Source of the DNA: an uncultured Saprospiraceae bacterium
Lineage (GTDB): Bacteria; Bacteroidota; Bacteroidia; Chitinophagales; Saprospiraceae
Assembly (NCBI GenBank): GCA_938016265.1
Contig: CALLWB010000052.1
Location: forward strand, 1-64,000
Direction: 5' to 3'
DNA length: 64,000 nt
The notes under the pieces were generated by a model. It saw only the letters and a program-made list of their open reading frames with translations, ran no database searches and was not told where the DNA came from. Below, piece by piece: positions 1-6,963 of the stretch (positions are counted from its first letter, which is position 1; each line of letters opens with the position of its first letter). The translations under genes were made by a program, and so were the position numbers.

Positions 1-1
1 C

Positions 2-148
2 ACAACTATTTATAACCAGCTTGGACAGAATGTATTTACTTCAAACAATAGTGACATTCTTCAAATTAGCCATCTAACTCAAGGGGTGTATTTCCTTAAA
101 ATTAATCATGAAAACAATGAATACATTTTTAAAATCATTAAATATTAG
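2..148 (+). CDS. C-terminal tail of a T9SS type A cargo protein (5' end outside window)
   Basis: An open frame enters from the left edge and ends at TAG 146-148, giving 48 visible residues. They contain the pattern YNQLGQNVF, then LTQGVYFLKI, then a basic end FKIIKY. This is the usual shape of the type A C-terminal sorting domain that directs outer-membrane export through the type IX secretion system and is then removed or anchored. The body of the protein is outside the window, so its function cannot be stated. The end overlaps the start of the next gene by 41 nt in a different frame, which suggests the two are co-transcribed. The family call is good; the cargo is unknown. Confidence 0.75.
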   Translation, partial: TTIYNQLGQNVFTSNNSDILQISHLTQGVYFLKINHENNEYIFKIIKY

Positions 149-674
149 TTGTTTGATTCTCTTGGCTTCTATAGTTTTTTATTCATGTGTTAGTAGTAAA
201 GATGCATCTTCAGATATAGAAAACACAATTGCAACAAGGGATAGTACTATAGCCATAAGAGCAATTTATATTCACCCAAATCCATACAAAGAAGTAATAA
301 TTGATAATGTTGGATTATCAATAAAATTGATCCACAAATCAAAGCCTTGGCTCAAGACTGGAGGTGGCAGAAGGGGACGGCTTAGGACTTTAAAAATTCC
401 AGATCTAATCCATGGTTATCCAATTGATTCTTTCGATCTAGAAGTCACCTACAGAAAGATACTTCCAGGAAGTAACATCTATGATCCCAATATTTTCAAT
501 CCAGAACAACCGTATAAAATTGGTGATCCAGGATCTTACCTAGGTGATACTATAACACTTCCCTTTTTCTTGAACTATCCTTGCTGTTTAGATGGAAACT
601 TTAAGTTAAGGCAACCGTGGGTTTTATCTAGCCATGGGGGAAAACCTCCAGAGTGCCCATGTGTAGAGAAATAG
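108..674 (+). CDS. Putative lipoprotein, first of a tandem paralogous pair
   Basis: This encodes 188 aa. The N-terminus has a hydrophobic stretch ending in the lipobox VFYSC (Cys27), so the product is probably a lipoprotein. ATG 117 (Met4) is an equally good start. I do not recognise the family. It shares with the next gene a mid-region R..Y..NP.PYK and a conserved C-terminus: LNYPCCLDGN (Cys159-Cys160), then SHG, then CPC at 183-185. The four C-terminal cysteines are shared with the paralogue, which suggests disulfides or metal binding outside the cytoplasm (inference). It starts inside the end of the T9SS cargo gene and sits 21 nt before its paralogue, so the three probably form one transcript. 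Confidence 0.7.
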   Translation: MKTMNTFLKSLNISCLILLASIVFYSCVSSKDASSDIENTIATRDSTIAIRAIYIHPNPYKEVIIDNVGLSIKLIHKSKPWLKTGGGRRGRLRTLKIPDLIHGYPIDSFDLEVTYRKILPGSNIYDPNIFNPEQPYKIGDPGSYLGDTITLPFFLNYPCCLDGNFKLRQPWVLSSHGGKPPECPCVEK

Positions 675-695
675 CATACTCACAACTTAACAGAA

Positions 696-1223
696 ATGGA
701 CAAACCTAAAGGATTATTAAGTGCTTGTATTTTTATATGGTTCCTAACATTTTTTTCTTGTGGGATGGGACATGTCATCACAGAAATTTCACCACTTGAA
801 AACAATAGAGTCATTAAGATAAGGACAGTTTATACAAACCCATCTCCGTATAAGAAACTCATTACTACAAACTTAAAAACTGCGGTATATTTAACTCATA
901 AGACTAACTCTCGTTTAAAGAAAAGAATAAGTGCAGAATTCGGCTTTCACGAGATTGAAAGTCCGCTATCAATATTTGACCAATCTATAGATTCTTTTAA
1001 TTTAGAAATTTCAATTTTCAAAAAGAGCAATCCTGGTGAAATGTATTCTCCTATAACCCCATACATTATCAACGATATAGAGGAACTTTTTGGTAAAGAA
1101 CTCTCTATTCCTGATTTCTTAAATTATCCTTGCTGCTTAGATGGAAACTTGGAACTAAAAAAAGCTTGGATTGAAACTTCTCATGGTCCAGCCCTAGGAG
1201 ACTGTCCATGTAGAGATTACTAA
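696..1223 (+). CDS. Putative lipoprotein, second of the tandem paralogous pair
   Basis: This encodes 175 aa with a lipobox-like LTFFSC (Cys22). It is a diverged duplicate of the upstream gene. Both have a YTNPSPYK / YIHPNPYK element near residue 50, an IDSFNLE / IDSFDLE element, LNYPCCLDGN near the C-terminus and SHG followed by a CPC pair in the last residues. Identity is otherwise low, so the duplication is old or the proteins are under diversifying pressure. There are no transmembrane segments after the signal. Function is unknown. The ATG at 696 follows the previous stop by 21 nt. No terminator is obvious between this gene and the convergent small gene at 1252. Confidence 0.68.
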   Translation: MDKPKGLLSACIFIWFLTFFSCGMGHVITEISPLENNRVIKIRTVYTNPSPYKKLITTNLKTAVYLTHKTNSRLKKRISAEFGFHEIESPLSIFDQSIDSFNLEISIFKKSNPGEMYSPITPYIINDIEELFGKELSIPDFLNYPCCLDGNLELKKAWIETSHGPALGDCPCRDY

Positions 1224-1251
1224 TGGATATAGTTCATCTAATAGCCATCGA

Positions 1252-1500
1252 TTAAACATCTGGTTCAATATCCTTATCCTTAGTAATTTGATTTGTTCGC
1301 TTTCTGACTTTACCAATGTTCAGAATCTGTTCAACTTCTTGCTCATGCTCAAATTGAGCGAAACCATCTGACAATGCCTGTTCAATTGCTTCATCTCCAA
1401 ACTTCACATCTAAAAGACGTTCTAGTACTTTGGGTTCAGTCGCCGCAAGCAAATAACCATAGTTGAAGTATTTTATATAAAGTTTATCTTCTGCAAGCAT
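1252..1500 (-). CDS. Small hypothetical protein in a regulator cluster
   Basis: This encodes 82 aa: an N-terminal half with aromatic residues (YIKYFNYGYLLA), a central acidic helix (FAQFEHEQEVEQIL) and a basic-then-acidic tail. I do not recognise it. It lies 3 nt downstream of the excisionase-like HTH gene, on the same strand and following the XRE repressor, so it is probably the last gene of a three-gene transcript. Small proteins like this are common beside the control genes of integrated elements, but nothing in the sequence shows its role. Confidence 0.5.
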   Translation of the reverse strand: MLAEDKLYIKYFNYGYLLAATEPKVLERLLDVKFGDEAIEQALSDGFAQFEHEQEVEQILNIGKVRKRTNQITKDKDIEPDV

Positions 1501-1503
1501 AAT

Positions 1504-1773
1504 TTAAAAGGTTTCACGGGCATTTTTTTCCAGATATTCCATAATTGAATCTCTATCAAACAATGTTAATTTACGCATTGGCTGAGAAAAACGAATCAGT
1601 CCTTCATTCTTCAACTTTTGAAGTGTGGTTTTCGAGGTAATTCTAAGTAAAGACATACATTCTTCTACTGAAACCCATTTGTCTGGTTTCTTTCCGTGTT
1701 TTTCCAGCAATCGTTCGACTACAGTATCAACGAGATTGTGGAAGGCTTCTGTTTGTATGCAAATAACTTCCAT
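1504..1773 (-). CDS. Excisionase/MerR-like helix-turn-helix protein
   Basis: This encodes 89 aa. Residues about 30-83 match the HTH_17 type: WVSVEECMSLLRITSKTTLQ, then a wing-like LIRFSQPMRKLTLFDRDSI and a closing helix MEYLEKNA. Such proteins in Bacteroidota bind DNA as excisionases or small regulators and usually belong to mobile elements. The N-terminal 28 residues form a helix before the DNA-binding part. It is 2 nt downstream of the XRE regulator and 3 nt upstream of the 82-aa gene, so the three are co-transcribed. No integrase is in the window, so any element is either remnant or extends elsewhere. Confidence 0.7.
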   Translation of the reverse strand: MEVICIQTEAFHNLVDTVVERLLEKHGKKPDKWVSVEECMSLLRITSKTTLQKLKNEGLIRFSQPMRKLTLFDRDSIMEYLEKNARETF

Positions 1774-1775
1774 TT

Positions 1776-2186
1776 CTATTTAGAGTTAAACTGTTTTTGA
1801 ATCAGTTCCTGTAGGAAATTAACTTGCTCTCGGAGATGATGAATTTCAGAACGCATTTCCTTCATTTGTTCTTCATATTTTTCAAGTTGCTCTCCAGTAC
1901 CGCTGTGTACGGTACTGTACATGGCTACTCCAGCTCCAAAATGTGTGCATTTATTATTCGAAAAGAAAATCCTATCATTAAAATTCAACAAGTCAAATAT
2001 ACTTACTTCTAGTATCTCTGCTATATTTTGAAGCCGTTCAGTATCAATCTTCTTGTTTTCCTTCTCAATAGAACAATATGTTCGTTGAGATACGCCAAGA
2101 CGATCTGCCATATACTCCTGAGTATACCCTTTGAGCTCACGAACCTTTTTGATGTTTTCGCCTACTCGTAATTCCTTAGTTGTCAT
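1776..2186 (-). CDS. XRE-family transcriptional regulator with C-terminal coiled coil
   Basis: This encodes 136 aa. Residues about 8-68 are a classical HTH_3 domain: VGENIKKVRELKGYTQEYMA, recognition helix VSQRTYCSIEKE, then LQNIAEILEVSIFDLL. Residues about 98-134 are a predicted coiled coil rich in E, K, Q and L (EKYEEQMKEMRSEIHHL), suitable for oligomerisation. It is a likely autorepressor of the divergent region ahead of the 2308 gene. The architecture resembles regulators of integrative elements, but free-standing XRE proteins are also common. It is the first gene of the minus-strand trio. Confidence 0.8.
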   Translation of the reverse strand: MTTKELRVGENIKKVRELKGYTQEYMADRLGVSQRTYCSIEKENKKIDTERLQNIAEILEVSIFDLLNFNDRIFFSNNKCTHFGAGVAMYSTVHSGTGEQLEKYEEQMKEMRSEIHHLREQVNFLQELIQKQFNSK

Positions 2187-2269
2187 ATCTCCGTTTTTAT
2201 AATTTCTAAATTACCCTATTTTACTTCTAAACTAGTAGATTTTTGTTAAGCAACCTCATTTTCTTATAT

Positions 2270-2292
2270 GTAATTTGCTGCTACAAATTTAC
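2270..2292. promoter_or_regulatory. Possible operator in the divergent intergenic region
   Basis: The 121-nt space between the XRE gene and the 2308 gene contains an imperfect palindrome, GTAATTTG - 6 nt - CAAATTTAC. The right arm includes CAAATTTA, which on the minus strand reads TAAATTTG, a fit to the Bacteroidota -7 element TAnnTTTG. A repressor site overlapping its own promoter would make sense here, but this rests only on symmetry and position. Confidence 0.3.
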
Positions 2293-2307
2293 TAAAAATT
2301 AAGAACA

Positions 2308-2577
2308 ATGAAGCAGAAATTAACGTTCAAAAAACGCTGTGGGAAAGACCCACATACATTACCCGAAATTATTGAAGCAGGAGGAAGTCTTGCCGCTGAC
2401 GGTTGCCCAGATGTTTGGGAACTTAGCAATGGCGACTTTGCCGTTATTGGTATTCGCAAAACTCAGGAATTGAAAGCTCTATTACCAGAATCTGCTGGTT
2501 GTGGCGATGATGAAGAGATCGTTTTAGTGCCTAGAATCGTATTGGCAAATGCCAAGCAGGATATTCCTGGCTACTAA
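2308..2577 (+). CDS. Small conserved-looking orphan protein
   Basis: This encodes 89 aa with no signal peptide or membrane segment. The notable features are three cysteines (11, 33 and 65) and a compact motif GGSLAADGCPDVWELSNGDF followed by AVIGI, which reads like a small beta-rich fold. I do not recognise the family. It has its own terminator downstream (2617-2660) and is divergent from the XRE regulator, so it may be the target of that repressor (inference). Codon use is like its neighbours. The ATG at 2308 is the only reasonable start. Confidence 0.6.
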   Translation: MKQKLTFKKRCGKDPHTLPEIIEAGGSLAADGCPDVWELSNGDFAVIGIRKTQELKALLPESAGCGDDEEIVLVPRIVLANAKQDIPGY

Positions 2578-2616
2578 GATATATCTTCGAAATCAAGATC
2601 ATCAATTTATTGGAAT

Positions 2617-2660
2617 GCTCCTTTTGTTGTCAATGCTAGCAAAAGGAGCGTTTCCTTTTT
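2617..2660 (+). terminator. Rho-independent terminator
   Basis: A perfect 10-bp stem, GCTCCTTTTG (2617-2626) pairing with CAAAAGGAGC (2640-2649), is followed by GTTTCCTTTTT. It lies 40 nt after the stop of the 2308 gene and closes that transcript. Confidence 0.8.
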
Positions 2661-2748
2661 GAGAATATCTTGTGATTTAAGCAATGACAGCTTGCAAATA
2701 GAAAGTTATCCACTATATACTATCTATCCAAAAGGATAATTTTTTAGA

Positions 2749-3210
2749 ATGGATTTTCTCTACCAAAATTGGTTCGACATCACCCAAACAGTATTTATAG
2801 TACTAAGTTTCCTAATAACAGCATTCGCACTAAGAAATGACATCCGTGCCTGGAAAGTAGAACACCTCATCAACATAAATGACAGCTACAAAGCAATCTG
2901 GGAAAAGACCTACGCCATGCCTGAACTCTCTAGAATCCGAAAATCTAATCTAGACTTAAAAACTAACCCAATTACCGAAAAAGAAAGGCGATTAGCTCGT
3001 GAAATTATCATGCACATCTATATTGTTTATGAAGCCACAAAACTCAAACAAGTACATTTCGAAATGGAGAAGGATATTTACGATTTTCTTCACCTACCAA
3101 TTCCTTCAGTTATCTGGAACGAGGTAAAGAAATATCAAAACAAAGATTTTGTTCGATTCATTGATAAGCTTCTAAGCAAGAGTCGACTTGAAACAATTGA
3201 GCTAATTTGA
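2749..3210 (+). CDS. Membrane-anchored hypothetical protein
   Basis: This encodes 153 aa. One hydrophobic segment at about residues 12-28 (TQTVFIVLSFLITAFAL) is followed by RNDIRAW and a wholly helical cytoplasmic part with many charged residues. The shape resembles small bacterial proteins with a single N-terminal anchor and a helical domain, but no catalytic motif is visible. It stands alone between a terminator and the minus-strand tRNA operon. The 170 nt upstream hold a short TATCC-AAAA-GGATA hairpin with a T-run immediately before the ATG, which could attenuate expression (speculative). Confidence 0.6.
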   Translation: MDFLYQNWFDITQTVFIVLSFLITAFALRNDIRAWKVEHLININDSYKAIWEKTYAMPELSRIRKSNLDLKTNPITEKERRLAREIIMHIYIVYEATKLKQVHFEMEKDIYDFLHLPIPSVIWNEVKKYQNKDFVRFIDKLLSKSRLETIELI

Positions 3211-3262
3211 TGGTCACTTCAAAAAGGTGGCACTAAGAATATTTTTTTAAAAAAATTCCCCC

Positions 3263-3303
3263 TTGTTCAAACACAACAAATTGTTTGAACAATGTTTGAA
3301 CAG
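3263..3303. repeat. GTTTGAACA repeat cluster (two direct copies and one inverted)
   Basis: TTGTTCAAAC (3263-3272) and GTTTGAACAA (3283-3292) form a perfect 10-bp inverted repeat. A further direct copy, GTTTGAACA, follows at 3294-3302. It lies in the short space between the 153-aa gene and the tRNA operon terminator. It could be a protein-binding site or the scar of an element boundary; the sequence does not decide. Confidence 0.45.
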
Positions 3304-3311
3304 CCCTTCCT

Positions 3312-3344
3312 CAAAAACAGAAAAGCCTCACCGAAGTGAAGCTT
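3312..3344 (-). terminator. Terminator of the tRNA operon
   Basis: On the minus strand AAGCTTCAC - TTCG - GTGAGGCTT makes a 9-bp stem with one G-U pair and a UUCG-type tetraloop, followed by TTCTGTTTTT. It begins 19 nt beyond the 3' end of tRNA-Leu, as expected for the end of the tRNA-Gly/tRNA-Leu transcript. Confidence 0.8.
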
Positions 3345-3363
3345 AACGTCTTGATAATCAAAG

Positions 3364-3447
3364 TGCCCCGGGCGGGAATCGAACCCGCACTCCCTAATGG
3401 GAACAGGATTTTAAGTCCTGCGTGTCTACCAGTTCCACCACCAGGGC
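3364..3447 (-). tRNA. tRNA-Leu(UAA)
   Basis: The minus strand gives a class II tRNA. Acceptor GCCCTGG pairs with CCGGGGC, with discriminator A at 3364. The D region is TGGAACTGGTAGACACG. The anticodon stem CAGGA/TCCTG encloses loop CTTAAAA (anticodon TAA). There is a long variable arm and a T loop GGTTCGATTCC. The 3' CCA is not encoded, consistent with the CCA-adding enzyme at 48495. It is co-transcribed with tRNA-Gly 87 nt upstream. Confidence 0.95.
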
Positions 3448-3534
3448 GAATTGGGTGTGGATGAAGCTTGCTAGTTCGCAATTATCATCCCGGTAGAAAA
3501 TTCAACGGGTTTGGGACTAACCAAACCCGAATTG

Positions 3535-3607
<73 letters not shown>

Positions 3608-3616
3608 TTGTGCGTG

Positions 3617-3649
3617 CAAATATAAGTAAAGTCATTCTATAATAACAAG
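3617..3649 (-). promoter_or_regulatory. tRNA operon promoter, Bacteroidota type
   Basis: On the minus strand TATATTTG (+ strand 3617-3624) fits the -7 element TAnnTTTG, and a TTG (3646-3648) lies 21 nt upstream as the -33 element. Transcription would start within a few nucleotides of the tRNA-Gly 5' end (3607). Confidence 0.7.
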
Positions 3650-3747
3650 CATGTGACGACTTTTTTAACCACTTTTTTTTCACAAAAGTTCCGCAAACGT
3701 AAAATACTTTATATGAGCGACTTACAGGCGTTCTAAAATCATACTTT

Positions 3748-4392
3748 TTATAATACCAAAGACTGATAAGAAGAAGCTTTGTTTTCTAATTTTCCCAAAC
3801 TTGTTATTAGGAGCCCTGCCCCATTCGCCAAACACTCTTTTTCTAGTAACTGAGATGCCAATTTCGTATTTTCTGTATCCAGGTGACTGAATGGTTCGTC
3901 CAGCAGAATAAAATCAAAGGGTTGGCAGACAGCACGAATAATTGCCACCCGCTGTCGCTGGCCATAAGACAACTGCTCGCAAGAACGGTCCAGTAGATCG
4001 GCGATCCCTAGCCTTCCAGCCATGGCTCTTATTTCTTTTTCCGACTTATGGTTGGTCAGTTGATTTTTTAGTTGAATGTTTTCGAGCGCCGTAAATTGCA
4101 AAAACAGACGTAAGTCTTGAAACACGATGGCCAATTGCCTAGTACGCAGGGTTGCCCAATCTTCTGAAGATAGCAGATCTGTTGTTTTCCCGCAGACGCT
4201 TAAGGATCCTGCAAAATCTGTTCTTAGTCCATAAATGATATGAATAAAGGTGGATTTCCCTTTTCCACTAGGCGCAAATATATGATACCGTGCTCCCTGC
4301 TCAAACGTTAAAGATTGTCCCCATATTTTAGAGTTATCTAAAAGTCCACCCAAGGGTGCAGGGATTATATTTTTAAGCGCAATGGTATTCAT
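3748..4392 (-). CDS. ABC transporter ATP-binding protein, LolD/FtsE-like
   Basis: This encodes 214 aa, a single nucleotide-binding domain. Visible motifs are Walker A APSGKGKST (residues 40-48), Q-loop VFQDLRLF (about 91-98), signature LSYGQRQRVA (about 139-148) and Walker B ILLDEPFSHLD (about 160-170). The usual H-loop histidine is not found: the segment reads LLITSLGKLE where TSHD would be expected. The size and the FQDLRLF loop fit the LolD/FtsE group that works with FtsX-like permeases, but no permease gene is adjacent. It is preceded by 96 nt of noncoding DNA with short TTAATGG-type repeats. The ATPase family is certain; substrate and partner are unknown. Confidence 0.85.
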   Translation of the reverse strand: MNTIALKNIIPAPLGGLLDNSKIWGQSLTFEQGARYHIFAPSGKGKSTFIHIIYGLRTDFAGSLSVCGKTTDLLSSEDWATLRTRQLAIVFQDLRLFLQFTALENIQLKNQLTNHKSEKEIRAMAGRLGIADLLDRSCEQLSYGQRQRVAIIRAVCQPFDFILLDEPFSHLDTENTKLASQLLEKECLANGAGLLITSLGKLENKASSYQSLVL

Positions 4393-4488
4393 AGATTGGT
4401 TAATGGTGCAATTGTTAATGGGATAATGGTTGACGGGATTAGTTTCGGCGACTATTATTAACCATTGACTAATCTACTAGTAAGCCAA

Positions 4489-6072
4489 TCAGATTTCCAT
4501 ATCCTCTTCCGAATCTGCTTCTGTATTTTCCTTCAAATAAGCCTGATTCATCATTTTCATCAATGTTTTTAAGCTATTTTCATTAGGAGAATTGGTGTCT
4601 AACAAAACGGTCGTATTCTCCCGATTACCAGAAATTTTCAGATTTTTGAAGTGGCTAAGATCCATGTCTTTTACGACTTTATCCATTAATTCAAAATCAG
4701 CAAAAACTCCGAAAACACTGCTTGAAAGGACATCATTGATATCTTTATTTCCGCTAGCGGCTGTTGTAAAACTTCCATTTTCAATCAAATTGATATGGTT
4801 GGTACTTGTAGAAAGATAAAGCAAATCGCCCTTTACCAAAAGAAAAAGATCGCCATTGGTAGCTGCTCTGCCCAAAAAGCCCAGGCTGCGTCTGGTACTA
4901 CCTTTTAGTAGATACTTGTTGGCGCCCACCGATTCTAATACCTTGTTTCTGACCCCTGACTTAAAAAATTCTTCCGCTTTGTTTTTATCAATAATATTCG
5001 AAGTAAAAAGCACTTGATCTTCATTTCCTTGGTCTTTGTAGATCGATAAGGCCAAATCTCCACCAAAAGCAATGGCTAGGTCCTTAAACTCCATTCCGGT
5101 TTCTTCCAGACGTTCATTTAATGTACCTAGGAACCCTTTTTCATTTAACACTTGATTAAGTCCTTTAAAATCAAGTGCTAGGGTCACTGCGGCGATTAGA
5201 TTTTCACCGGGTATTTTATTGGAAAAATCAGTTTTAATGGTATTCTTAAACAACAAACTGAAATCTTTAGTTATGGCGTCTTTCATCTCATAGTCCAGCA
5301 TCCCCTTCATTGTTCCATCCTCAAAATCCCAATTTGCATACATGTAGTTATCCAGCATGTCTTCTTTACTGACACCTGCCATTGCTGATCCAAACAAAAC
5401 CATCGGGGGCAAATTATTGACAATCGGATTTAAATTGATCCAGGAAGAAAAATCATGATCTTCGCTCATTGCCTTGCTGAAATTTGGAGCATTTGCAACG
5501 GTATTGGAGTTTCCTTCAACAAACAATTTGCTGACTTCAGATAATTGAGGGGTACCGCGATTTGCGCCCGTGATATAGACCATTTCATCATTCCATGCAA
5601 CGATACCATTGCCATTAGCTGGATTGGTATATTGAAACCCATCTGCTTTGCCAATGTCCTTAAAATTTAGCCGTTGTAGAAGCTCTTCAAATGTATTTTT
5701 ATCTTCCAAAGACATAAGTAATCCGCCAATTATTTGTCGTTTTTTGTCTTCGTCATTTTTTGCAAAAACGTAAGCGTTCTTCTTCAAATCAACACCGCTT
5801 TTCGACGGATCTTTCATGATTTCTGCTAAGGTTGGATTGTCTTTTTCTGCCTCTTCTAGCGTTTGTTTATAAAACGCCATATTTTTTACGGATTCGAAAT
5901 CTGCCTTGCCCAACAAATTCTGAAAGTTCATGGAGGTTACGATGGCGGCATCTGCAGGAATTTGTTTTGCCAATGCATCTACCTCATTGCCAATCTCCGT
6001 TTTGCAGGCAGTAATAAACAGTACGACGGCAAAAAGAACGCCAGTCAACTTAGAAAATGATATTCGTTTCAT
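4489..6072 (-). CDS. DUF4836 family lipoprotein
   Basis: This encodes 527 aa with lipobox FITAC (Cys23). The following residues, IPADAAIVTSMNFQNLLGKA, and the repeated beta-alpha pattern through residue ~500 match DUF4836, a family almost limited to Bacteroidota whose members start with an IPADA.VV motif and are thought to sit in the cell envelope. The biochemical role of the family is not established. The tail is acidic (EADSEEDMEI). It is transcribed on its own: the upstream gene on this strand ends 75 nt away and the next starts 97 nt downstream. Confidence 0.82.
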   Translation of the reverse strand: MKRISFSKLTGVLFAVVLFITACKTEIGNEVDALAKQIPADAAIVTSMNFQNLLGKADFESVKNMAFYKQTLEEAEKDNPTLAEIMKDPSKSGVDLKKNAYVFAKNDEDKKRQIIGGLLMSLEDKNTFEELLQRLNFKDIGKADGFQYTNPANGNGIVAWNDEMVYITGANRGTPQLSEVSKLFVEGNSNTVANAPNFSKAMSEDHDFSSWINLNPIVNNLPPMVLFGSAMAGVSKEDMLDNYMYANWDFEDGTMKGMLDYEMKDAITKDFSLLFKNTIKTDFSNKIPGENLIAAVTLALDFKGLNQVLNEKGFLGTLNERLEETGMEFKDLAIAFGGDLALSIYKDQGNEDQVLFTSNIIDKNKAEEFFKSGVRNKVLESVGANKYLLKGSTRRSLGFLGRAATNGDLFLLVKGDLLYLSTSTNHINLIENGSFTTAASGNKDINDVLSSSVFGVFADFELMDKVVKDMDLSHFKNLKISGNRENTTVLLDTNSPNENSLKTLMKMMNQAYLKENTEADSEEDMEI

Positions 6073-6146
6073 TGTTTAATTTTTGGGGGTAATGATTAAA
6101 CCATATTCCTTCCTCATAAAATGAGTTTTTCATCGAATGAATAACG

Positions 6147-6770
6147 TTATAGATCAGCAGGATCTATTTCAATGGATTCGGCATTTAACTCTTTTAAGGT
6201 AGCAGCTAATTCTTTTAAAATTGCTTGTAAAGTAGTTGGGTTTTCCAGGGCATCAGCAGACAGTTCAATTTCTTTGCTAAGTCCCCAATTTTGTCTAAAC
6301 CCATGGTCTTCAACTAATATTTGTCCAAGTGTTGTATTTTTTTCTAGCTCAATTAATGGGATTATTTCGACTATCGTGCGACCAGATTCTGGATCTACCA
6401 ACCCAACATTAAAATAATAATCATCAATTTCTCCAAACAAACAAGTCTTCAAGGATTGTCCGATACTGTTTGCTCCTACTGCACCATCTCTAAATTCCAA
6501 TGCCTTGAATGCTGGTTTTTTGAACAATCGTTTTCGGTCTGCCAAACTATTGTAATTGGTGCTAATTGAAGCAAACGCAATAATGGTAGCAAAGCCAGCA
6601 GCATACACCAAAGAAAGCGGCAATCGTTCAAGTAACATATCCATAGCAAAACCGTGATCCAGGAAGGTAGGAATAAAAGTAAGCGGCAAAATAATCACTA
6701 CAGAAACGAGCCATCCTTTAATCAATGATTTTTTGTCTGCAATGATTAGTCTTTTTAGGTCATCAATCAT
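6147..6770 (-). CDS. Two-helix membrane protein of unknown function
   Basis: This encodes 207 aa. After a charged N-terminus (MIDDLKRLIIADKKSL), two hydrophobic segments at about 18-35 and 48-67 form a hairpin in the membrane. They are followed by a soluble C-terminal part of about 130 residues rich in acidic and leucine residues. There is no signal peptidase site and no recognised domain. It lies between the OmpA operon and the DUF4836 gene on the same strand, but separated from the former by nearly 200 nt, so co-transcription is uncertain. Confidence 0.6.
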   Translation of the reverse strand: MIDDLKRLIIADKKSLIKGWLVSVVIILPLTFIPTFLDHGFAMDMLLERLPLSLVYAAGFATIIAFASISTNYNSLADRKRLFKKPAFKALEFRDGAVGANSIGQSLKTCLFGEIDDYYFNVGLVDPESGRTIVEIIPLIELEKNTTLGQILVEDHGFRQNWGLSKEIELSADALENPTTLQAILKELAATLKELNAESIEIDPADL

Positions 6771-6963
6771 ATTAAGGTTTCAATTTTGTAGAGAATTGCC
6801 CTTCGAAATAGGATACAATTGGAATAAACAGATTAAGCTAACGTTAATAATCCATTCAAGGTAATGAAGTACGAACAATAGAAAATTAATTGATAGACCA
6901 AAACCTACCTATTTTCGACAAGCTATTGGTTTTCCTAAAACTAAGATAAGTACCGATAGTTTG

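Noticed and set aside
1908-1923. Palindrome-like GTGTACGGTACTGTAC
   Set aside because: It lies inside the XRE coding region and is explained by the codons; there is no second copy.
2702-2711. DnaA-box-like TTATCCACT
   Set aside because: A single 8-of-9 match with no second box and no origin genes nearby; expected by chance.
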